NCBI RefSeq assembly: GCF_007489275.1
Contig: NZ_VLNR01000007.1
Coordinates: 25,118 to 89,117, forward strand
Origin: Aquimarina algiphila
GTDB lineage: Bacteria > Bacteroidota > Bacteroidia > Flavobacteriales > Flavobacteriaceae
Direction of reading: 5' to 3'
Length of the DNA: 64,000 bases
The notes under the pieces are model-generated. The model worked only from the letters and a program-made list of their open reading frames with translations, ran no database searches and was not told the origin of the DNA. The position numbers and the translations under genes were made by a program. Position 1 is the first letter of the stretch; each line of letters starts with the position of its first letter. This document shows, piece after piece, positions 17,331 through 25,075 of the stretch.

Positions 17331-18401
17331 TTATTTTTTTAATGTAAAATAAAAAGTAGTACCAATCTCTTTTTCTGATTCTATCCAGATTTCACCATTA
17401 TAAAATTCCACTATCTTCTTCACAATCGATAATCCAATACCTGTTGAAACTTTTTTGTCATCAAGAGTTTGAAATATTTCAAATATCTTGTTATGGTATT
17501 TTTTAAGAATTCCTTTACCGTTATCTTGAATACCAAATTTCCAGAAATCAGGAAGTTCTTCAAAAAGAACTTCGATCTCTCCTTTTTCCTTATCAATTGC
17601 ATGTATGGCATTATTAATCAAATTCTGAAATATTTGTTTTATTCTGGAGGGATCTGCATGTATAATAGGAAGCGTATTGGGAATGCTAATAGTAATATGA
17701 TCTGAGATCGGTATTAAGTTTATGATTCCTTTAATCAAATCAATCAGATTAATATCAGATTCTAGATTTCTTGCTTTATCATCAATAACAGAATATTCTA
17801 AAATTCCGCTGATTAGATTATCCATTTTTTCAATGTTTTGATCAATCAAATTAAGATTGTTTTCTGTTGTGGTTTCAAGTTTCCCTTGATTGTCTTCTTT
17901 TATCCAGGTAATGAGTGTATTAATACTCCTAAGAGGAGATTTTAAATCATGAGAGACCACATGCGCATAATCATTAAGTTCTTTGTTACTTTTTTCAAGA
18001 TCTTTGAGTAGTAATTCTCTCTGTTTTTCTACTTCCGAAATTTGATTTGCTTGTTCTTCTATTAATGTTGCAAGTTCTATTCCGGTGAGCTCTTCTCCTT
18101 GATGATCTCCTTTTTGTTTTTTGAATGTTAATAATTGTAAAGTTTTGGTTGCGTCGGTTAGTCTGGTAATCACTTTTTTTTGTCGTTCTGCTTCTTGTTG
18201 GAGTTTTTGATTAGCCTCAAATAACTCCTGAGAGCTTATAGACATAGCTCTTTGCAACATGCTAAATTGATCTTCAAAATTATGATAAGATTTATCAATA
18301 GCACTAAGGAATTTTTCCATGTCCAGAAACTCTTTGGTGTCTGGATCGATATTCAAGAATTTTCTAATTTGTCTTACTAATAATGAATGCATATTATTCA
18401 C
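17331..18401 (-). CDS. Cytoplasmic sensor histidine kinase (FIST-linked)
   Basis: A 356-aa protein with no transmembrane segment. Residues 40-145 are coiled coil. The HisKA domain has H151 in YAHVVSHDLKSPLRS. The ATP-binding domain follows (NLINNAIHAID, DNGKGI, GIGLSIVKKIV) and ends GTTFYFTLKK. It has no receiver domain. Its start overlaps the end of the upstream FIST gene by 8 bp, pairing it with that sensor. The C-terminal half is clearly paralogous to the larger kinase two genes upstream. It probably signals through the Hpt protein encoded 3 bp downstream. Confidence 0.9.
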   Translation of the reverse strand: MNNMHSLLVRQIRKFLNIDPDTKEFLDMEKFLSAIDKSYHNFEDQFSMLQRAMSISSQELFEANQKLQQEAERQKKVITRLTDATKTLQLLTFKKQKGDHQGEELTGIELATLIEEQANQISEVEKQRELLLKDLEKSNKELNDYAHVVSHDLKSPLRSINTLITWIKEDNQGKLETTTENNLNLIDQNIEKMDNLISGILEYSVIDDKARNLESDINLIDLIKGIINLIPISDHITISIPNTLPIIHADPSRIKQIFQNLINNAIHAIDKEKGEIEVLFEELPDFWKFGIQDNGKGILKKYHNKIFEIFQTLDDKKVSTGIGLSIVKKIVEFYNGEIWIESEKEIGTTFYFTLKK

Positions 18402-19527
18402 TAAATAGGGTTAATGTCATAGTTTGATTATGTAATTCACAATTTACGTTTCCCGAAAAAGGAGCCAATTCGCCATAAGAATAAAACCCAGCTATAGTAG
18501 ATTGAGAGCCAATATGCTCCATGACTTCTTCTATCTCTTCTTCTACACGTTGATCCATAACTAATTTTCGACCTATACAGCTAACTAATAATGCTAATTC
18601 TGGTTTGTTTTTTCTGTTTTCCATACCTATTTCTGCTGCTCTTAATGCACCATCAACAATATGATCAATATTTGCCATCATCAATTGCACGACAGATCCT
18701 TCGGGAACATCACCAGCTAGTATCATAGCATTAGCTTCTTCATTAATGGTGAGGATAGTCCTTACAATAGACTCTTTTTTATCCTTTGATTTTACACTAA
18801 GAGGGTATAGTAATGCAGATTGAGGGAGCTCTGCAGCTTTATCGCCTAAATATTTTTTATATAAGTCTAAAGCAGGTTGATTGTCTAATTCGTAGAGAAT
18901 ATTTTGTTCAGACTTCGTAATAATTCGTTCTGGTCCAAATGGTGTCCAGCCACCATATTGAGCAAAACTAATTTCTAGAGACTCGCCATAAAATGCAATT
19001 AACACAACTTCACCTTCTTTTGGGTTTTCGTTATAACTAGCAAGGGTTTTTTCAAATCTCGAATCATCTCCGCACAAACCACCAGTTATAGCAATTTCGT
19101 CATGCATTGTTTCTAGACCTTCTATCAAAGCAGAGCCATTGATAAAACTCCCTTCTGAAACAATGAAAATATGCTTTAAACCTTGTTTGGGAACTTTTTT
19201 AATAAGTTTACGACCTATTTGTATAGCATCTTTGTTGTTATCCAAACTGTTTTCACGAAATATTGAATAGGTGCTTTTTTCAAATTCTATAGCAGTTAAT
19301 GTTATTGATTCATCTAGAACATTTCCTCCTATGATTTCTCCAGCAGTAGAACCAAAAATGATTTCTCCATCAGGAAATAAATCTTTAACTTCTTGATAAA
19401 TACTCTCTTTTTCTAATGCGTATCGATTTCCAAAAACTAAAACTAAAGGCTTTTTTAGTTTTGGTTGCGTATGATCTTTAATAGTCCACGTTTGGTTTTT
19501 TTTCTTTTCAAATTGTTGAAATTTCAT
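18394..19527 (-). CDS. FIST-domain sensor protein (NosP-type NO sensor candidate)
   Basis: A 377-aa protein made of FIST_N (about residues 25-215; FPDGEIIFGSTAGEIIGG, ITGGLCGDDSRF) and FIST_C (about 225-365; AGFYSYGELAPFSGNVN, LHNQTMTLTLF). No membrane segment. Some FIST proteins (NosP) are heme-based nitric-oxide sensors that control a co-transcribed kinase. Here the gene overlaps a histidine kinase gene and shares an operon with an H-NOX protein, which supports that role. I cannot identify the heme ligand from sequence alone, so heme binding is inference. Confidence 0.85.
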   Translation of the reverse strand: MKFQQFEKKKNQTWTIKDHTQPKLKKPLVLVFGNRYALEKESIYQEVKDLFPDGEIIFGSTAGEIIGGNVLDESITLTAIEFEKSTYSIFRENSLDNNKDAIQIGRKLIKKVPKQGLKHIFIVSEGSFINGSALIEGLETMHDEIAITGGLCGDDSRFEKTLASYNENPKEGEVVLIAFYGESLEISFAQYGGWTPFGPERIITKSEQNILYELDNQPALDLYKKYLGDKAAELPQSALLYPLSVKSKDKKESIVRTILTINEEANAMILAGDVPEGSVVQLMMANIDHIVDGALRAAEIGMENRKNKPELALLVSCIGRKLVMDQRVEEEIEEVMEHIGSQSTIAGFYSYGELAPFSGNVNCELHNQTMTLTLFSE

Positions 19528-19532
19528 AAGAC

Positions 19533-21128
19533 TTATTTTTTTAGTGTAAAGTAAAATGTAGTACCTATATCAGGAGTACTTTCCAGCCATATCTTTCCTT
19601 CATATAGATCCACTATCTTTTTGACTATAGCAAGTCCTATTCCTGAAGAATTTTCATTATCTCCAACAGATTCAAACATTTTAAATATTTTTTCATGATA
19701 TTCCTTTTTGATTCCAATACCATTATCTTTTATAGAAAAAAGATGGTGTGTTTTTTTATCCTTATGGTCTATTTCTATTTCCCCTTTTTCTTTATCCATA
19801 TAAATTACAGCATTACCAATTAGGTTTTGAAAAAGTTGTTGTATTCTTATCTCATCTCCATATATAATAGGTAACTGTTTTTTGCTAGAAACCACAATGT
19901 GTTCTGGAATTAGTACAATGCTTTTGATTTCATTTATGAGTCTATTAAGATCGATGTCTTTGCTTTTGAGGTTGTCTTTATTACTTACACTAGAATAACT
20001 AAGGATATCATTAATTAAGACTTCCATTTTTTCTAGTGTTTTTTCTATCATAGAAAGATGATCAAGTCCGCTCTTATCAAAGACAGTACTATAATCTTCC
20101 TTAATCCAATTCACAAGAGCATAAATGCTTCTCAATGGTGATTTTAGATCATGAGATACAATATGTGCATAATCTTTAAGCTCTTGGTTAGTTTTTTCGA
20201 GATCGGTTACCAACTTTTCTCTTTGTTTTTCAAACTCTAACTGCTCTGTAATATCCTCTATTAGTGCAACCTGATATTTTACACTTCCATTATGATTACG
20301 AACAGCGCCTACATTCGTTTTTGCCCAAAGTGTATTTCCGTCTTTTTTGAGATATCTTTTATTTACTGTAAAACTGTCAATCTCTCCATCATTTACTCGT
20401 TTCATATTATCTTCAGAGGCAACATATTCATCTTTTAAAGAAATATCTTTCACTTCCTTTTTTACGAGTTCTTTTTCAGAATATCCCAGTAAATTTTGAA
20501 AAGCTTTATTGGTTTGAATTATTTTACCTCCCTGGGTAAGCGCAATACCAAGAGATGAATTCTCGACAATAACAGATAATTGTTTTTTTTGTTCTTCAAA
20601 TATCTGTTTCTGCAGAAGTTCTTCAGTAATGTCTCTTACAATTCCTTGAGCTCCTATAGGGTTTTTGTTTTTATCTTTAATTATACTTGCATTAATATGT
20701 ACGGTTCTAATACCATTATTTTTTGTATATACTCTGGCTTGGTAATTAGAAAAAGAACCTTTAGTGATAAGTTCTTGAAAAGAGTTCATGGCGTATTGAT
20801 AATCTTCTTTGTAGATAAGAGTCATGACATTTAGAGTGTCCTTACTGATATCATATCCAAATAATTGATTGGCAGCATGATTCATTTCTAGTACATTGCC
20901 TGATATATCCATCAATACATAGGCGTCTACTAAGTTGTCAAAAACACCTTGTAATTCAGACTCTTTTTTGCCTACTAGGTACTCTAGTTTCTCATTAGTC
21001 TCTTTTAGTTCCTGGGTGATTTGGTAGAGTTCTAGTGATTTATCTTCTAGAATATTTTCTGCTTGTTTTCTAGCAGCTTTTTCTCTTTGAAGGGCTCTTT
21101 TTAGTATGTCTACATCTTCATTACTCAT
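19533..21128 (-). CDS. PAS-PAS histidine kinase (H-NOX-linked)
   Basis: A 531-aa cytoplasmic kinase. The N-terminal coiled coil (ILKRALQREKAARKQAENI) is followed by PAS 1 (about 60-170, ends VRDITEE) and PAS 2 (about 182-297, ends IEDITEQ). HisKA has H326 in YAHIVSHDLKSPLRS, followed by an HATPase_c domain with DNGIGI and SSGIGLAIVKKIV. No receiver. Its start codon overlaps the end of the H-NOX gene by 8 bp, the usual arrangement for an H-NOX-regulated kinase. PAS domains may add further input. Confidence 0.92.
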   Translation of the reverse strand: MSNEDVDILKRALQREKAARKQAENILEDKSLELYQITQELKETNEKLEYLVGKKESELQGVFDNLVDAYVLMDISGNVLEMNHAANQLFGYDISKDTLNVMTLIYKEDYQYAMNSFQELITKGSFSNYQARVYTKNNGIRTVHINASIIKDKNKNPIGAQGIVRDITEELLQKQIFEEQKKQLSVIVENSSLGIALTQGGKIIQTNKAFQNLLGYSEKELVKKEVKDISLKDEYVASEDNMKRVNDGEIDSFTVNKRYLKKDGNTLWAKTNVGAVRNHNGSVKYQVALIEDITEQLEFEKQREKLVTDLEKTNQELKDYAHIVSHDLKSPLRSIYALVNWIKEDYSTVFDKSGLDHLSMIEKTLEKMEVLINDILSYSSVSNKDNLKSKDIDLNRLINEIKSIVLIPEHIVVSSKKQLPIIYGDEIRIQQLFQNLIGNAVIYMDKEKGEIEIDHKDKKTHHLFSIKDNGIGIKKEYHEKIFKMFESVGDNENSSGIGLAIVKKIVDLYEGKIWLESTPDIGTTFYFTLKK

Positions 21129-21666
21129 TTGTTTTTACAATGCTAAATTTTACTTCCGTTCCATCTGATTTGAGTTTTTCGAAGGTAATCTTTGCAGTAG
21201 TGTCAAAGTGTTCAAAAGTTTTGTTCATTAGCCCCAATCCAAAACTATACATGGCTCTACTTGATTTATAAATCATGACCAATTTGGTGTCAGTTTTTTC
21301 TAATACTTCAAAGGTTGGTAGTTCGGCGTCAGGGTATATTTTTCGAACTTCTACATGTATATGGTTTTCAATAGAGGATAAAAGTTCTATAGGATCGTTG
21401 TATTTTTCGATCAAACCGGGATAACTACCTGCTAAAACGCTAAAAAAATGTTCTGCATAGACAAGAAGCAAGTCATCTATGCTCAATTGGGTATGTTCAC
21501 TTAAATGTTTAAGTAAACCTAACATTTCAGAGAAATCATAGGTGCCGATTGCAGTGTAGACTCCTTGAGATGGAAGGTTGGATTGTTGTATGATTTTATC
21601 AACGACTTCTAGTCCGAATTTATCTTCTACTAACTCTAAAAATTCAGTAAATACAATACCCTTCAT
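21121..21666 (-). CDS. H-NOX heme nitric-oxide sensor
   Basis: A 181-aa protein starting MKGIVFTEFLELVEDKFG. The family's heme signature H-x12-P-x15-YxSxR is complete: H104 (proximal ligand), P117, and Y133-K-S135-S-R137. The position equivalent to the distal Tyr140 of the oxygen-binding Thermoanaerobacter protein is F142, so a hydrophobic distal pocket and NO-selective, non-oxygen-binding behaviour are expected. It is second in the operon, after a CheY-like gene, and overlaps the PAS kinase gene by 8 bp. The expected role is to bind NO and alter that kinase's activity. Confidence 0.92.
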   Translation of the reverse strand: MKGIVFTEFLELVEDKFGLEVVDKIIQQSNLPSQGVYTAIGTYDFSEMLGLLKHLSEHTQLSIDDLLLVYAEHFFSVLAGSYPGLIEKYNDPIELLSSIENHIHVEVRKIYPDAELPTFEVLEKTDTKLVMIYKSSRAMYSFGLGLMNKTFEHFDTTAKITFEKLKSDGTEVKFSIVKTNE

Positions 21667-21686
21667 ATAATTATTATGTTTTTAGT

Positions 21687-22094
21687 TTATCCTTTTACAA
21701 GCTCATTTACAGTCCAATATTCGATAAGACATTTGATCTTGTGTACATAATCTTCATATTTTAATGGTTTGACAATATATCCTGAAGCACCAATTCTATA
21801 AGCCTCTTTAAGATCTTGATGATTGTTAGAAGTGCTTAATATGACTACAGGTAAATATTGTAAAGTTGCATCTGCCTTTAGTTCTTTTAAAAACTCCAAA
21901 CCGTTCATTTTTGGCATGTTTAAATCCAGAAAAATTAAATCTGGGAGTTTCTCTTTTTGAGCTAAAACATCTAGTGCTTCTTCACCATTAATAGCTTCAA
22001 TAATGTTGTGGGGGTAATTGTTTTTTTGCAAGACTCGTGCAAATTTTAATCGTTCTATTTCGTCATCGTCAATCAATAAAATGTTCAAGCCCAT
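21687..22094 (-). CDS. Single-domain receiver (CheY/Rcp1-like) response regulator
   Basis: A 135-aa receiver domain with no output domain. It has an acidic pair in LLIDDDEIER, phospho-acceptor D57 in LIFLDLNMPKMNG, T/S switch in VVILSTSN, and K in YIVKPLKYEDY. The DDDEIERLKFARVL start is typical of Rcp1-type receivers that pair with cytoplasmic kinases. It is the first gene of the NO-sensing operon, 20 bp before the H-NOX gene. Without an output domain it may act as a phosphate sink, a relay to the Hpt, or by protein contact. Confidence 0.9.
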   Translation of the reverse strand: MGLNILLIDDDEIERLKFARVLQKNNYPHNIIEAINGEEALDVLAQKEKLPDLIFLDLNMPKMNGLEFLKELKADATLQYLPVVILSTSNNHQDLKEAYRIGASGYIVKPLKYEDYVHKIKCLIEYWTVNELVKG

Positions 22095-22184
22095 TTCGTT
22101 TCAGTTTATTAAGTTAAGTTAAAAATTGTTTTTTAACAACAATAAAGATGTTCTTTTTATTGATGGATTTAGTATTTCTTTCGC

Positions 22185-22234
22185 CAAAACCTATTTTTAG
22201 TGTAGATGAATGGGAGTTTTCTATAGATGAATGG
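22185..22234 (-). promoter_or_regulatory. Putative LytTR-bound promoter of the NO-sensing operon
   Basis: TAGATGAATGG occurs at 22203-22213 and again, identically, at 22224-22234, a 21-bp period (two helical turns), as expected for LytTR dimers. On the minus strand a TAggtTTTG at 22193-22185 (one base longer than TAnnTTTG) lies 9 bp downstream of the repeats, so the repeats would cover the -33 region of an activator-dependent promoter. Which regulator binds is inference; the operon's own LytTR protein is the obvious candidate. Confidence 0.55.
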
Positions 22235-22424
22235 AAATTATTTTTTTTCTCATCAAGATATCAAAATGATCAAGATATAGAGAAGACTTAAACCTTCTCA
22301 AACTACCATTATTATTATGTTGATTGATTTTTAGGAGTTAATGTTTTGATAGCCATTCTTTTAAGAAAATAGAAGAATGATCTATTCTTTTTTCTTAACG
22401 ACGAATCAAAAAAATGAAAAAAGG

Positions 22425-22456
22425 TTTGGTTTATTTGATTTACTTATATAATTTTG
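22425..22456 (+). promoter_or_regulatory. Bacteroidota-type promoter of the ABC/GntR operon
   Basis: TTTG at 22425-22428, 20 bp, then TAatTTTG at 22449-22456, matching the -33/-7 consensus for the primary sigma factor of Bacteroidota. The start site would be near 22463, inside the palindrome at 22459-22480. Confidence 0.75.
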
Positions 22457-22458
22457 AA

Positions 22459-22480
22459 GTGTACTAGGTAACTAATACAC
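22459..22480 (+). promoter_or_regulatory. GntR (YtrA-type) operator palindrome
   Basis: GTGTACTAG (22459-22467), a 4-bp spacer gtaa, and CTAATACAC (22472-22480) form an inverted repeat with one mismatch per arm pair. It begins 2 bp after the -7 element and ends 5 bp before the ABC ATPase ATG, so binding would block transcription. YtrA-subfamily GntR repressors bind GTGTA...TACAC sites, and one is encoded third in this operon. Confidence 0.7.
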
Positions 22481-22485
22481 TAATC

Positions 22486-23337
22486 ATGATACATTTTAAA
22501 AACATAAGATTTTATTACCCAAAGGGAAAAACAATCCTTGATGATATTTCATTGGATTTTGTTCCTGGTAATATATATGGAGTATTTGGGAAAAATGGAG
22601 AAGGAAAAAGTACTTTGATGAAAATTGTAGCAGGGTTATTGTTTCCAAAGTCTGGTAAATATCATGTTATGGGAGAGGCTATGTCCAGAAATACAGTAAA
22701 GTATCTTCAGCATATGTTTATCGTACCAGAAGATTTTGAGTTACCGGGAATAAAGATTTCTAGTTATGAGCATATAAATTCTCCTTTTTATCCTGAGTTT
22801 TCGAGAGAGCAATTCTATGAATTGTTAAAAGAGTTTAAACTTTCACCTGACGAAAAGATATCTACGCTTTCATTTGGACAAAAGAAAAAAGTACTGATTG
22901 CATTTGGGGTTGCTACAAATACTAAGTTATTACTGATGGATGAGCCAACTAACGGTTTGGATATTCCATCAAAAAGTCAGTTTAGGAAAATTATGGCTTC
23001 AGTAGTAGATCAAGGTAAATGTGTTGTGATTTCAACCCATCAAATTCGGGATTTGCATAGTTTAATCAATCATATAGTGATTCTGGATCAGTCCAAAGTT
23101 GCTTTTGATCAACCGCTTTCAACTATTTCTGAATGCTTATGGTTTGGAAAAACCAGACGAGATAGCAATGAGTCTATTATTTACTCTGAAGCATCATTTG
23201 GAGGTAAAACCATACTCTCACGTCAGGATAAAGATGAAACAGAGGTTGATCTTGAGCTTTTATTTAATGCGGTATTAAATGAGCCTGTACGGATTAGTAA
23301 TGCTATTAAAAACACCCATCATGACTCAGCAGTTTAA
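22486..23337 (+). CDS. ABC transporter ATP-binding protein
   Basis: A 283-aa ABC ATPase. Walker A is GKNGEGKST (about residues 35-43), signature LSFGQKKK, Walker B LLLMDEPTNGLD, and H-loop VISTHQ. The last 70 residues extend past the nucleotide-binding domain. It forms a two-component exporter with the membrane protein encoded next, whose start overlaps it by 17 bp. The context with a GntR/YtrA regulator is typical for antibiotic- or envelope-stress-responsive YtrB-like transporters. Substrate unknown. Confidence 0.9.
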   Translation: MIHFKNIRFYYPKGKTILDDISLDFVPGNIYGVFGKNGEGKSTLMKIVAGLLFPKSGKYHVMGEAMSRNTVKYLQHMFIVPEDFELPGIKISSYEHINSPFYPEFSREQFYELLKEFKLSPDEKISTLSFGQKKKVLIAFGVATNTKLLLMDEPTNGLDIPSKSQFRKIMASVVDQGKCVVISTHQIRDLHSLINHIVILDQSKVAFDQPLSTISECLWFGKTRRDSNESIIYSEASFGGKTILSRQDKDETEVDLELLFNAVLNEPVRISNAIKNTHHDSAV

Positions 23338-24073
23338 TATTAGAAGAATAGGTAATTTTATCTATAGGGATATTGTATTACTTAGAAATACAATAATTAC
23401 AACCTTGTCTGTAGTTGGTGCACTTTTATTATTCTTTTTTTTATATGATTTAAGAGGAGATCATATAATATCAGAAGAAGAATTTGCAAGTAATTTTATG
23501 AAGTTTTATGTTGTATTGGGGATATTATTTACGTTCTCCATTTTTAGAGAGGCTCATCATAAGAAATCAAACCTTTTTTACTTTTCGCTTCCAATCTCAT
23601 CTTATGAAAGAGTAACTGCAATATGGTTAACGACTAGCGCTTTGTATACATTGCTATTTTCAGTATTCGGCTTTTTGATAGGGCAAGTAGCTATAGTTTT
23701 GGGTAGTATGTTTTCTGAAACTAATTTTCACCTATTACCAATATTTTCAGAAAGCTATTGGCAAGGTGTAACATTCTATTTTTTTATTCAACCTACTTTT
23801 TTATTGGGAGCCATACTATTTACCAAAAATAGAATTATAAAAACATTACTCTTTGTTGTATTGCTTGTTTTTGGGCTATTTATTTTTAATGGAATACTCT
23901 TTTCAATATTCAATATTGGATATGATATATTTTCTGAGGATCAGATAGTTTCTAATGCATTTTCCCTAGCAAGAGAGGACTTTTCGGGAATTGGAATATT
24001 CTTATTTGTGATTATTATGGTGCCAGTGATGCTTCTGGCTGCATATTTTAAGATAATTGAAAAGGAAGTTTGA
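23321..24073 (+). CDS. ABC transporter permease-like membrane protein
   Basis: I chose the ATG at 23321 (MTQQFNIRRIGNFIYRD), giving 250 residues. An earlier in-frame ATG at 23279 lies deep in the ATPase gene. Six or so hydrophobic helices are visible (ITTLSVVGALLLFFFLYD, VTAIWLTTSALYTLLFSVFGFLIG, TLLFVVLLVFGLFIFNGILF, GIFLFVIIMVPVMLLAAYF), consistent with an ABC-2-type membrane subunit. It partners with the upstream ATPase. Its stop lies just before the regulator gene's start. Confidence 0.8.
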   Translation: MTQQFNIRRIGNFIYRDIVLLRNTIITTLSVVGALLLFFFLYDLRGDHIISEEEFASNFMKFYVVLGILFTFSIFREAHHKKSNLFYFSLPISSYERVTAIWLTTSALYTLLFSVFGFLIGQVAIVLGSMFSETNFHLLPIFSESYWQGVTFYFFIQPTFLLGAILFTKNRIIKTLLFVVLLVFGLFIFNGILFSIFNIGYDIFSEDQIVSNAFSLAREDFSGIGIFLFVIIMVPVMLLAAYFKIIEKEV

Positions 24074-24075
24074 TC

Positions 24076-24456
24076 ATGGATTTTGATAATAGTAAACCTA
24101 TTTATTTACAAATCGTGGACTTTTTTTATGAAAATATCCTCTCAAAGAGATGGCCCGAAGAAGAGCGAATACCTTCTGTAAGAGAGATTGCAGTAATGGT
24201 AGAGGTTAATCCTAATACTGCCATTAGAGCTTTTAACCACCTACAGGAACTAGGGGTGATTTATAATAAAAGAGGAATAGGATATTTCGTTTCGGAAAAC
24301 GGATATAATACAGTTCTTAGTATTAAGAAAACAGAGTTTAAAGAAGAAATTCTTCCGGATATATTTAAAAAAATGGGACTCCTGGAGATAAAATTTGAAG
24401 AAGTAAAAGATGCTTTCAACCAATATCTAAATAATAAGGATAATGAAGAGAAGTAA
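24076..24456 (+). CDS. GntR family (YtrA subfamily) transcriptional regulator
   Basis: A 126-aa protein from the ATG at 24076; a TTG at 24070 is the only in-frame alternative. It has the winged-helix GntR domain (PIYLQIVDFFYENILSKRW, ERIPSVREIAVMVEVNPNTAIRAFNHLQELG, IYNKRGIGYFV) and a short C-terminal tail typical of YtrA, with no effector domain. It probably represses its own ABC operon through the palindrome at 22459-22480. Confidence 0.92.
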   Translation: MDFDNSKPIYLQIVDFFYENILSKRWPEEERIPSVREIAVMVEVNPNTAIRAFNHLQELGVIYNKRGIGYFVSENGYNTVLSIKKTEFKEEILPDIFKKMGLLEIKFEEVKDAFNQYLNNKDNEEK

Positions 24457-25012
24457 CCTGATCTTATTAAGTGTATTAATTGTCATTTTTTTCTTTTTTC
24501 TGGCATTTCAATTATCGGTACATCGATATGTGGTAAAAGAAGAGAGAGAAGAAAAAGAGATAGTGATTAATAGAAATGTTATAACTGAAAAAAGATCAAT
24601 TTTAGACTTTAGTAAAATATCAGTAAAACATGGAATTCAAGTTTTTTTTCACCAAGACAGTGTAATACAGTTGAAAGTTGAAACTCTGGAAAATTTGATG
24701 CCTTACGTTAAAACCGAAGTACAAGATGGAAAACTAGTAATAGAAAAAATTGAGAGGGTAAAACAAAAAGATACAATTAAAGTGTTTGTCTATGCAAATA
24801 AGTTAGAGGAGATTAACATGGGTACAGGAGTACATTTTGAAACCATAGGAAAAGTTTCAGGAAAAGATTTAAAACTAGAATTTAACGGCGATAATACTGG
24901 GAATTTAGAATTGTATTATGAGTCTGTGCAATGTAAAACTGCACCAGGTTGTAATGTAACGTTAACAGGAGATACAGAGGAAATAAACTTTACCACATAT
25001 CATGAAAAATAA
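24443..25012 (+). CDS. DUF2807-type (GIN domain) exported protein
   Basis: A 189-aa protein with an N-terminal membrane anchor or signal (LILLSVLIVIFFFFLAFQL) and a periplasmic beta-helix-like region. FSKISVKHGIQVFFHQDS and LKVETLENLMPYVKTEVQDGKLVIE are typical of the putative auto-transporter adhesin head GIN domain (DUF2807). It is shorter than usual for the family (about 230 or more). It overlaps the regulator gene by 14 bp, so it belongs to the same operon. Such genes often follow GntR/ABC cassettes in Bacteroidota. Confidence 0.75.
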   Translation: MKRSNLILLSVLIVIFFFFLAFQLSVHRYVVKEEREEKEIVINRNVITEKRSILDFSKISVKHGIQVFFHQDSVIQLKVETLENLMPYVKTEVQDGKLVIEKIERVKQKDTIKVFVYANKLEEINMGTGVHFETIGKVSGKDLKLEFNGDNTGNLELYYESVQCKTAPGCNVTLTGDTEEINFTTYHEK

Positions 25013-25034
25013 TGAAAATTAAATTTTAAAATAT

Positions 25035-25075
25035 AAAATCATCATCAATCAATCATCAATCAAAAAACGAACATT
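25035..25075 (+). repeat. Repeated 5' leader, copy 1
   Basis: Begins aaaatcatcatcaatc and ends AATCAAAAAACGAAcATT immediately before the DUF4386 ATG. Near-identical leaders precede the next two genes (25818-25847 and 26365-26396). This copy has an extra 'aatcatc' unit. Confidence 0.7.

Larger units (their letters stand above)
22095..22485. other. Divergent intergenic region, 391 bp
   Basis: It contains regulatory sequences for both flanking operons (annotated separately): a perfect 8-bp inverted repeat GTTAAAAA/TTTTTAAC at 22118-22137 just upstream of the receiver gene, a 21-bp-spaced direct repeat at 22203-22234, and a promoter-operator at 22425-22480. No gene is seen. Confidence 0.7.

Noticed and set aside
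22126-22139. TTGTTTTTTAACAA word shared with 58376-58389
   Set aside because: The match is short and low-complexity in very AT-rich DNA; I do not claim a common regulator for the NO and eCIS loci from it alone.
23279-23320. Earlier ATG for the ABC membrane protein
   Set aside because: It adds 14 residues encoded within the ATPase gene; the ATG at 23321 gives a more natural N-terminus and a short coupling overlap.
24070-24456. TTG start for the GntR regulator
   Set aside because: It would overlap the permease stop, and the ATG six bases later (MDFDNSKPIYLQ) matches the usual start of YtrA-type regulators.
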